Positions 1 to 5,087 of a DNA stretch of 5,087 bases are shown in pieces. The number at the start of each line of letters is the position of its first letter. The first letter of the stretch is position 1. A model generated the notes under the pieces. That model saw only the letters and a list, made by a program, of their open reading frames with translations. It was not told the DNA's origin and did no database searches. The stretch comes from Candidatus Hodarchaeota archaeon (GTDB lineage Archaea > Asgardarchaeota > Heimdallarchaeia > Hodarchaeales > YT1-057): contig JAEOTI010000476.1 in NCBI GenBank assembly GCA_016839955.1, positions 1 to 5,087 of the forward strand. The letters run 5' to 3'. The position numbers and the translations under genes were made by a program.

Positions 1-414
1 GGAATTCATTAATAATGGTAATTGGATTCGCTATAACCAACTCTATCATCAATTGAAAGACTCTCAGAACTATCGAGCGTTACCTGCCCTATCGAGTCAA
101 CAAATTCTTAGACTCCTCGACAAAAATTGGAAAGCCTTCTTCAAAGCTATCAAAGACTGGAAAAAACATCCCGAAAAGTATCAAGGACGACCAAAACTTC
201 CAAACTATCGCAAAAAGAACGGAGAATACTTGTTACTGTTCACCAATCAGCAGGTCACAATGAAAGAGGGCTGTTTCAGTCATCTACTGGTAAATTGATT
301 AATGCGGATGCCAACGGTGCGTACAATATCCTAAAAAATGTAATTCCCAACGCTTTTGTGGAGGGAATAGCGGGTGTCGGGTTACACCCGAAGCGAATTG
401 AACTATTCGTTTGA
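1..414 (+). pseudogene. tnpB: TnpB (IS200/IS605, IS1341-type) remnant with internal deletion, 5' end outside window
   Basis: TnpB is the RNA-guided RuvC-like nuclease of IS200/IS605 transposons. From base 2 one frame reads as the TnpB N-terminal region without a stop, including LLDKNWKAFFKAIKDWKK, GRPKLPNYRKKNGEYLL and LFTNQQ, up to a stop at about 296-298. The +1 neighbouring frame takes over around 250-275 with ERGLFQSSTGKLINAD, NGAYNILKNV and GVGLHPKR, ending at the TGA at 412-414. These are the extreme C-terminal motifs; the Asp of NAD corresponds to the third RuvC catalytic residue. The RuvC segments carrying the first Asp and the Glu, and the zinc-finger cysteines, are absent. About 150 or more residues of a normal protein of about 400 are therefore lost, and the two parts are out of frame. 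It cannot encode an active nuclease. It converges on the methyltransferase gene. Identification as TnpB is secure; the exact deletion point is not. Confidence 0.9.
371..390 (+). ncRNA. Hairpin in the tnpB 3' end, possible omega-RNA remnant
   Basis: CGGGTGT (371-377) pairs perfectly with ACACCCG (384-390) around a six-base loop. It lies in the codons for the conserved GVGLHP motif, 22 bases before the tnpB stop. In IS200/IS605 elements the guide-carrying omega-RNA overlaps the 3' end of tnpB, so this stem is probably part of that scaffold. That the stem exists is seen directly; that it is still transcribed or functional is inference. I did not find a clear GC-rich terminal hairpin after the stop. 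Confidence 0.4.
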
Positions 415-417
415 AAG

Positions 418-432
418 CAAATAATTCATTTG
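418..432. terminator. Weak AT-rich hairpin in the convergent gap
   Basis: CAAAT (418-422) and ATTTG (428-432) form a five-base-pair stem with a five-base loop. It lies between and overlaps the 3' ends of the tnpB remnant and the methyltransferase gene, whose stop codons are 11 bases apart. The position suits a two-way transcription end, but the stem is short and AT-rich and no strong T tract follows on either strand. Treat it as a weak candidate. Confidence 0.2.
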
Positions 433-2687
433 ACTCGTTTGTTATGACCTAATTCTCGAACTACTTGCACTTCATTTCCTTGTTTATTAATAACCTTGAT
501 ACCAATCTTTTTCTTTTGCCCAATTTTAAAAGGGAAGCTTTTCAAACTAGAAAGGGTATCCCAAACTTCTGTTGAAATCCATCCTCGAGTTCGCTTCGAA
601 ATTGATTTCCAAATCTTAGGCTGAAGTAAAAATATTTGATTAGTTCGAAATTCTTTATTATTATAGTCCGTATCTAGCATCCATCCAATTATTTCTTTTT
701 CTGAAACGGTATAAAGCGTTCTAGACAGAGGATCATAGAAATCAAGCCCAAGGAGCTCAATTTCTAGTCGATTTGAGTTGTTTTTTTTATGTATTATGAT
801 TTTTGGAACTCCTACTACGTTAAAGACTTGATTTCTACTTTGATACTCTAATAGTCTGCCCATATAGAGTTCCAAAGAAGCTATAACCGGAATTATAAGT
901 TTATTTGAATTCTGATTAATGCCATGAATATAATCTAACACACAAGGTTGAAACGCAAAACAAATAAGAAAAACACAATGGAACTGATTTGAGGAAAGGG
1001 ATTCATTTAGAGTTTCAACATCATTGACGTTAATAGCCTTTTTTTTAGGACCAAATGTGAAAGCAATTTTTTGATCTTCTTTTCCTATCAGAATACCAAC
1101 TGCATGGATAACACCTGCATTTTTTATTAGATTAATATTTTCGAAATGAATTTTGCGAGATTCAAACTGAATAGTCAAGACTGATTGCAGTATATGTAAC
1201 ATATCTTTAAGATATTGACCATCAACGGATACGGATGCTAAATTCGATGGTTGTTCTTCACGACTGAGTTGTAATGGGAATTGGGATTGAACAATGAATG
1301 GTCTAGATACACGAGTAACACCTGATTCAATAATTGGACGATTTATAATCTTCTCTAATTTCGGGTTCATTCCTTTTCTAATAGTGGTTCTCGTGATGTG
1401 GGGAACCAAACCTCCAACATTTTGGTTGTTATTATCTATTTTTTGCTCATATGTAAATTCATTGTTATTTTGAATAGTATACATATCAAATGCAGATGTT
1501 ATAATTAATTGACGAGAAAGAGCTTTGGAGATCTTGCCACAATCAATACTAATCCATTTACGAGCCCATTTTTCAGCTACAAAGGCAGTGGTTCCACTTC
1601 CTCCAGTTGGGTCAAGAATCAGGTCATTTGGTTTTGTTGTCATCAAGAGACATCGTTCTATTACTTTGGGATTCGTTTGAACAGGATAGCTTTTTTTTGA
1701 CGCGAACGTACTTCTAACTGTATCATCCCAGAAATTTGTAAAACGAATATAAGGAAAATCAGATTCATATCTAATTCCGTAAAGTTTTGATCCGATTGCT
1801 ATTACTCGATTTTTCTTTATTAGATCCTTAATATATTCAGGATAAGACATCCCACTGGGAGGTTGGAATTCTTTTCCATTAATAATGACCCCTTGACCTT
1901 GTTTTTCTTCCTTTTTTTTCTGTAGTAGTTGTGTAGCTTTAAATAACGTTCCTGAAGGAAGAGAAGTCATACCTTGTCGTTCTTTTGTGGTTAATCTTCT
2001 TATTTTACCATTTGAAAGCTTAATCCAATCAAAAATTCTTACTTTTTCTTTCCATTTTCGCTCTCGGTATAAGGGATTGCTATAGCATTGTTTTTTGTCT
2101 TTTGCATACCATAATAAATAATCAGAAACAGAGGCTAGAAATTTACTTCGTAAACTAGTTCCTGTACGGAAAGTTATCATTGCACAGAAATTTTCTGAGC
2201 CAAATACTTGATCTAGTAGGATTCTTACCCGATGAATTTGGTGGTCCGAAATTTGTAAAAAAATTGAACCCTCATTTTTCAGAAGACTTTTAGCTACAAT
2301 CAACCTTTCTTCAAGATATCTTAGATAACTTTCATTACCATTTGTCCATTCATCCCAATAAACTGGGATTCTTGATGAAACGGAGCTGCCTTCAAAAGCA
2401 TTGAAACGAGTGTCAAAATTAATTCCAAAAGGGGGATCAAAATATATCATTTGAACTTTTGAATTCATGTTTTCATGATATAGAAGGCTATTCATTACTT
2501 CTAGAGATTCTCCAAAGATAATACGATTATTCCAACCTTTTTCGTTATTATAGGAAAGAATTTTCTTATTTTGAACCTTCTCTAAAGAATTTTTACTTAA
2601 TTTTTGCAATTTATTATAAAAGAAAAGCGGATCGAAGCTTTCATCTGTTTGTAACTCTGAAGGGACGTTTTGACTACCCCTCGACAA
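426..2687 (-). CDS. Type III Mod-like adenine-specific DNA methyltransferase
   Basis: The 753-residue product is predicted to transfer a methyl group from S-adenosylmethionine to N6 of adenine in a specific DNA sequence. Motif order is that of beta-class enzymes: GWNNRIIFGESLEVM (51-65), the catalytic motif IV DPPF in YFDPPFGINF (82-91), a helical region with GSIFLQISD (140-148) and SVSDYLLWYAKDK (187-199), then motif I DPTGGSGTT (359-367). The lysine-rich stretch at about 200-320 probably holds target recognition. The C-terminal half (about 450-745) matches the extension seen in large Mod-like proteins, with SRPFIVQS, FHCVFLICFAF, YMGRLLEYQ, VVGVPKI and GWMLDTDYNNKEF. No signal peptide or membrane segment is evident. 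The start is TTG at 2687, supported by AAGGAG ten bases upstream, an upstream in-frame stop with no ATG, GTG or further TTG between, and no ATG before residue 65, which would cut conserved sequence. It follows lonB by 76 bases. No Res-like partner is visible. Activity and target site cannot be read from sequence. Four A8 runs on the coding strand are unusual. Confidence 0.9.
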   Translation of the reverse strand: MSRGSQNVPSELQTDESFDPLFFYNKLQKLSKNSLEKVQNKKILSYNNEKGWNNRIIFGESLEVMNSLLYHENMNSKVQMIYFDPPFGINFDTRFNAFEGSSVSSRIPVYWDEWTNGNESYLRYLEERLIVAKSLLKNEGSIFLQISDHQIHRVRILLDQVFGSENFCAMITFRTGTSLRSKFLASVSDYLLWYAKDKKQCYSNPLYRERKWKEKVRIFDWIKLSNGKIRRLTTKERQGMTSLPSGTLFKATQLLQKKKEEKQGQGVIINGKEFQPPSGMSYPEYIKDLIKKNRVIAIGSKLYGIRYESDFPYIRFTNFWDDTVRSTFASKKSYPVQTNPKVIERCLLMTTKPNDLILDPTGGSGTTAFVAEKWARKWISIDCGKISKALSRQLIITSAFDMYTIQNNNEFTYEQKIDNNNQNVGGLVPHITRTTIRKGMNPKLEKIINRPIIESGVTRVSRPFIVQSQFPLQLSREEQPSNLASVSVDGQYLKDMLHILQSVLTIQFESRKIHFENINLIKNAGVIHAVGILIGKEDQKIAFTFGPKKKAINVNDVETLNESLSSNQFHCVFLICFAFQPCVLDYIHGINQNSNKLIIPVIASLELYMGRLLEYQSRNQVFNVVGVPKIIIHKKNNSNRLEIELLGLDFYDPLSRTLYTVSEKEIIGWMLDTDYNNKEFRTNQIFLLQPKIWKSISKRTRGWISTEVWDTLSSLKSFPFKIGQKKKIGIKVINKQGNEVQVVRELGHNKRVK

Positions 2688-2715
2688 CAGGAAAATTCTC
2701 CTTGATTGTGTCGAG
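2680..2715 (-). promoter_or_regulatory. Inverted repeat enclosing the Shine-Dalgarno site and covering the start codon
   Basis: CTCGACA (2709-2715 read on the minus strand) and TGTCGAG (2680-2686 read on the minus strand) are perfect 7-base complements separated by 22 bases. In a transcript that starts upstream, for example by read-through from lonB, the stem would bury the TG of the TTG start and put AAGGAG in the loop. As DNA it could instead be an operator. It may also be chance; no function is shown. Confidence 0.35.
2698..2703 (-). promoter_or_regulatory. Shine-Dalgarno site fixing the methyltransferase TTG start
   Basis: On the minus strand AAGGAG lies ten bases before the TTG at 2687. 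It is a near-perfect match to the 16S anti-Shine-Dalgarno sequence and decides the start, since no ATG is available until well inside the conserved region. Confidence 0.7.
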
Positions 2716-2726
2716 TCTATTAATTG

Positions 2727-2736
2727 AATTTAAATT
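2727..2736 (-). promoter_or_regulatory. Candidate archaeal TATA box for the methyltransferase gene
   Basis: AATTTAAATT lies in the 76-base gap, centred about 44 bases before the TTG start. With the usual archaeal distance of about 25 bases from box to start site, transcription would begin near 2706 and give a leader of about 19 bases containing the Shine-Dalgarno site. The surrounding sequence is very AT-rich, so matches of this kind occur easily by chance. Confidence 0.4.
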
Positions 2737-2752
2737 AATTCTTCTGAGAATT
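2737..2752. terminator. Short perfect stem after lonB
   Basis: AATTCT and AGAATT flank a four-base loop, starting about a dozen bases past the lonB TGA (2764-2766). It could help end or process the lonB transcript before the methyltransferase promoter. The stem is only six pairs and AT-rich, and on the lonB strand no continuous T run follows, so support is weak. Confidence 0.2.
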
Positions 2753-2763
2753 TTGTTTTATCC

Positions 2764-4716
2764 TCAACCTATGGTTGGCCTTGAACTCGGAGAATACCTC
2801 GATGAAGTGTCTTCTTTCTGTCCAAATTTGTCCAAATGTGATCTCCGTTTCTCGTCCCAACCAACTAAAGCAATAGCAAGTACTTCTTGCAAAGTTGAAA
2901 CTGGATGAATAATAACGCCGTTTTCTTTTAGTTTGGCTTCCAGTGTAACATCTTCAGCATTAGCAAGAGGTATTATAACTTCTTTTATTCCTATAGCTGC
3001 AGCACCCTCAATCTTAGCCGTAACTCCACCGATAGGTAAAACTTCTCCTCTTACAGAAAGACTTCCGGTCATAGCAATATCTTGTCTTACTGGTAAATTT
3101 TCAATATCTGAAATTACAGCTGTAGCAATAGTTACAGAGGCGGAATCACCTTCTACACCCTCGTAGGTCCCTAAGAACTGGATGTGAACATCATGATTAG
3201 TAATATCTCTTCCAGTCCAAGTCTTTATTAGAGCTGAGACATTTTGAACTGATTCTCTGGCTATAACTCGCAGTTTTCCAGTTGCAATCGTCCTTCCCCC
3301 ACGACCCTGAGCAGGGGTAACACGTGCCTCGATTGTAGTAACACTACCGGCCCGAGCTCCACCAGTTGGATCACTCATAACAGAAAGGCCATTTACTCGT
3401 CCAATAAGCGATCCTGACGTTTGGATAACTGCATATTCTTTTTTCTGTTCAACATAACGATCTGCCATTTGATGCTCAAGACTTCGTGCTAAATTTTTAG
3501 CACCAACAACATGCTCTGGTAAAGTATATGGTGAATTGGATTCCCTCGCAATATCCCCTGCTGCCCTAACTAAACCCCCTAAGTCTCTTAGCCGAAGTGT
3601 AAGTTTCTTTTTCCGTCCTGCACGTCGTTTTGCTTCTCTTATTATTTCCAATACAGCTTCATGCGAGAAATGAGGAACTTTACCGTCTTTTGTAATTTCT
3701 TGAGTAATAAAACGAGTTAGTTTTCTTCGGTTTTCTACCGTGTCGGGCATTTGGTGATTAATAAATACTTCATAGCCATATCCACGAACACGTGATCGTA
3801 GAGCAGGATGCAATCGCCTAACAGTCTCAACATTTCCACTAGCACATAGTACAAAATCACAAGGAACCGATTCGGTTCGAACCATTGCACCGCTAGATAG
3901 TTCGCTTTGTCCAGTGATGCTTAGTTTCTTGTCTTGCATTGCTGTAAGCAGTTGTTGTTGTGTTTTTTGCTTCAAAGTAGCTATTTCATCGATGTATAGC
4001 ACTCCACGATGTCCTTTATGGATTAATCCAGCCTCCACTCGATGATGTGCAGGAGTTCCTAATCCTCCACTTTGAAATGGATCATGTCTTACATCACCTA
4101 AGAGAGCACCAGCATGAGCACCTGTCCCGTCAAAAAAGGGTGATGATGCAGACTCGGTATTATCTACGAGCAATTTCGGAACCATGTGTTCTTTTCGACT
4201 TCTAAATTGTCCTAAAATGAAAAAAGCAAGAACAACTATCAATAATGCAGTGAGGAAAGTTTGAATCCCCGATAAAGCCCCTATTATTAAGATGATACCC
4301 AGGATGGATAGTATAAAGATATTTCTTACACGATCTGCTTTTCTTGCCTGTTCACGGTAATGAGCTACTATCCGACGACCTTCAAGTGCTGGAACTGTCA
4401 TGATTCGTGGCGATTGAGTATCCATAGGATTAGGAAGGCATAAGATATCTTCCATTTCTTCCTTGGGAAGAAGTTCTGCTAAGGCTTGCCCCAACATACT
4501 TTTACCAGTCCCAGGGTCGCCAATTAATAGTACATTCCTTCGCTGGATCGCTGCTTTCTTTATTATTTCTACTCCTTCGTCTTGGCCTATTACCTGATCA
4601 ACTAAACGAAATGGAACAGGAATCTCTTCAGTTGTTTCAAATTCCATACCAAGCTCAATTACTTCTTCTTCCATTGAAGGGGTAGAGTTAGGTGATCCAG
4701 AATTGTTTTCATCCAT
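2764..4716 (-). CDS. lonB: Archaeal membrane-anchored ATP-dependent protease LonB
   Basis: LonB degrades unfolded and regulatory proteins at the inner face of the cytoplasmic membrane, driven by ATP, as a hexameric ring. The 650-residue product has an acidic N-terminal tail, FRLVDQVIGQDEGVEIIKKA (36-55), Walker A GDPGTGKS (66-73), two hydrophobic helices at about 133-150 and 153-169, Walker B VLYIDEI (239-245), sensor-1 ASGN (292-295), an arginine-rich sensor-2 region LRLRDLGGLVRAAGDIAR (374-391), and a C-terminal Lon protease domain. The catalytic pair is Ser525 in GDSAS and Lys568 in GGVTAK, 43 residues apart as in characterised archaeal LonB, with Asp524 before the serine. The membrane hairpin between Walker A and B separates LonB from bacterial LonA, which also has a long N-terminal domain missing here. 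Length is normal, with a polar tail of about 30 residues after the protease fold. The ATG at 4716 is preceded by GGCGAG, eight bases away, a weak ribosome-binding site. The gene appears intact; it reads toward the methyltransferase gene. Confidence 0.97.
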   Translation of the reverse strand: MDENNSGSPNSTPSMEEEVIELGMEFETTEEIPVPFRLVDQVIGQDEGVEIIKKAAIQRRNVLLIGDPGTGKSMLGQALAELLPKEEMEDILCLPNPMDTQSPRIMTVPALEGRRIVAHYREQARKADRVRNIFILSILGIILIIGALSGIQTFLTALLIVVLAFFILGQFRSRKEHMVPKLLVDNTESASSPFFDGTGAHAGALLGDVRHDPFQSGGLGTPAHHRVEAGLIHKGHRGVLYIDEIATLKQKTQQQLLTAMQDKKLSITGQSELSSGAMVRTESVPCDFVLCASGNVETVRRLHPALRSRVRGYGYEVFINHQMPDTVENRRKLTRFITQEITKDGKVPHFSHEAVLEIIREAKRRAGRKKKLTLRLRDLGGLVRAAGDIARESNSPYTLPEHVVGAKNLARSLEHQMADRYVEQKKEYAVIQTSGSLIGRVNGLSVMSDPTGGARAGSVTTIEARVTPAQGRGGRTIATGKLRVIARESVQNVSALIKTWTGRDITNHDVHIQFLGTYEGVEGDSASVTIATAVISDIENLPVRQDIAMTGSLSVRGEVLPIGGVTAKIEGAAAIGIKEVIIPLANAEDVTLEAKLKENGVIIHPVSTLQEVLAIALVGWDEKRRSHLDKFGQKEDTSSRYSPSSRPTIG

Positions 4717-4757
4717 TCTATTTTCTCGCCTTTAAAAAATGAAAAATGTTAATCATA

Positions 4758-4767
4758 ATTAGATAAA
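4758..4767 (-). promoter_or_regulatory. Candidate archaeal TATA box for lonB
   Basis: On the minus strand TTTATCTAAT is centred about 46 bases before the lonB ATG, which would put the transcription start near 4737 and give a leader of about 20 bases carrying the weak GGCGAG site. The distance is nearly the same as for the methyltransferase box. A second AT run, ATTTTTTAAA (4731-4740, minus strand), is nearer the ATG but would place the start at or inside the codon, so it is less likely. Confidence 0.4.
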
Positions 4768-4936
4768 GAATTGGTCGGTTATTAGAAGAAATTCCAATTC
4801 AACATTTAATACGTAAATAATTTCCCTTCTTGTACTTTCTCTTCTTCAAATTTAATTTAAGGATTACCTTGCCGGTCTCTTTCAAGAGCTAATAATTAAT
4901 AATTCACGTGATTTTTTCAGAAAAGTAGACAGAAAG

Positions 4937-4956
4937 CCCCCGTCTTTAGCCGGGGG
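4937..4956 (+). repeat. GC-rich hairpin of IS200/IS605-end type
   Basis: CCCCCG (4937-4942) and CGGGGG (4951-4956) form a perfect six-pair stem with an eight-base loop TCTTTAGC, followed by ATGAATGCCAC. It is the most GC-rich patch in an AT-rich region. IS200/IS605 elements carry subterminal hairpins of this kind that the transposase TnpA recognises, and similar stems also end the omega-RNA after tnpB. It lies 66 bases before the tnpB start. It may be the left-end hairpin of that element or the right-end hairpin of an older one. Confidence 0.55.
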
Positions 4957-5005
4957 ATGAATGCCACTTATTTCAACGAGGTGTTCTGAAACTATTTAAA
5001 GAAAT

Positions 5006-5011
5006 GGGGAG
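5006..5011 (+). promoter_or_regulatory. Shine-Dalgarno-like site of the second tnpB
   Basis: GGGGAG lies 11 bases before the ATG at 5023. An in-frame TAA at 5014-5016 excludes any earlier start, so the two together fix the start codon. An AT-rich ACTATTTAAA (4991-5000) could be the promoter element, but its short distance to the ATG makes that uncertain. Confidence 0.5.
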
Positions 5012-5022
5012 ATTAACCATTC

Positions 5023-5087
5023 ATGCGTCAAACCTTTCGCTACCGCATGTATCCAACCAAAGCTCAGAAGTTCAAATTAATGGAGAC
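5023..5087 (+). CDS. tnpB: TnpB (IS200/IS605 family), N-terminal fragment cut by the window edge
   Basis: Only the first 21 codons and part of the next are present. They read MRQTFRYRMYPTKAQKFKLM, which has the typical TnpB opening: a basic start, then (Y/F)RxYPTxxQ, the segment that forms the first strand and helix of the wedge region. The product would be an RNA-guided DNA nuclease that helps its transposon persist. The gene runs on the same strand as the deleted tnpB at the left edge. Whether it is complete, and whether a tnpA transposase belongs to it, cannot be seen; no tnpA lies in the 300 bases upstream, so it may be an IS1341-type element that relies on TnpA in trans. Confidence 0.85.
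   Translation, partial: MRQTFRYRMYPTKAQKFKLME

Larger units (their letters stand above)
4717..5022. other. Gene-free region between lonB and the second tnpB
   Basis: These 306 bases hold the lonB promoter region at the left and the IS-type hairpin at the right. Between about 4770 and 4930 the sequence is AT-rich with no convincing open frame, no tRNA-like cloverleaf and no repeat array. It contains the 8-base palindrome TCACGTGA (4904-4911) and a weak four-pair stem near 4877-4888. The left end of the second IS element should lie somewhere in its right half, but I cannot fix the boundary. Confidence 0.6.

Noticed and set aside
1509..1700. Plus-strand open frame of 63 codons
   Set aside because: It lies wholly inside the methyltransferase gene on the opposite strand, over conserved motif I coding sequence, and has no recognisable protein features.
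2702..2908. Plus-strand open frame of 68 codons
   Set aside because: It overlaps the lonB 3' end antisense; its composition follows from the lonB codons and no motif is visible.
2933..3166. Plus-strand open frame of 77 codons with low-complexity Ala/Ser/Ile content
   Set aside because: It is antisense to the LonB protease domain, including the catalytic lysine region; a shadow frame.
2764..4716. LonB as a phage-type or defence-associated AAA protease
   Set aside because: Walker motifs, membrane hairpin and the Ser-Lys pair with 43-residue spacing all match ordinary archaeal LonB; nothing points to a special role.
4861..4890. Possible tRNA T-arm because of the TTCAA string
   Set aside because: No flanking stems of tRNA length, no anticodon arm and no acceptor pairing could be found; only a four-pair stem.
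4904..4911. TCACGTGA palindrome as a regulator site
   Set aside because: An eight-base palindrome alone is weak, is far from the lonB start, and no second copy was found; it is listed only as content of the gene-free region.
1..5087. CRISPR array or other regularly spaced repeats
   Set aside because: No direct repeats of suitable length and spacing were seen anywhere in the window.

Overview
The window looks archaeal. Its best marker is a membrane-type LonB protease: an AAA+ domain carrying a two-helix membrane hairpin between Walker A and Walker B, fused to a Ser-Lys protease domain. Both host genes also have an AT-rich TATA-like box about 45 bases before the start codon, then a short leader with a Shine-Dalgarno-like site. 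Base composition is AT-rich (roughly 35-40% GC by eye). I cannot name the lineage; an uncultured archaeon such as an Asgard or Thermoplasmata-like group would fit, but that is a guess.

Layout, left to right. Positions 1-414 (+) hold the remains of a TnpB (IS200/IS605, IS1341-type) gene. The N-terminal part is in one frame, the extreme C-terminal part in another, and the middle of the nuclease is deleted. Converging on it, with an 11-base gap between stop codons, is a 753-residue adenine DNA methyltransferase of the type III Mod-like family (2687 to 426, minus). Upstream of that on the same strand, after 76 bases, is lonB (4716 to 2764). Positions 4717-5022 contain the lonB promoter region, AT-rich sequence without a recognisable gene, and a GC-rich hairpin typical of IS200/IS605 ends. 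A second tnpB starts at 5023 (+) and leaves the window after 21 full codons.

How the parts may work together. LonB is a housekeeping membrane-anchored protease. The methyltransferase appears to be a passenger gene: it has its own Shine-Dalgarno site and probable promoter, and related proteins are normally paired with a helicase/nuclease (Res-like) partner. No partner is visible here, and the place downstream where one might lie is occupied by transposon debris. The two tnpB loci lie on the same strand and bracket the pair, so this looks like a host locus next to mobile DNA.

The observations most worth following up are four separate A8 homopolymers in the methyltransferase gene (possible phase variation), a hairpin that could mask its TTG start, the retained omega-RNA-like end of the deleted tnpB, and the GC-rich IS-type hairpin just ahead of the second tnpB. 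I did not find a clearly new biological system.
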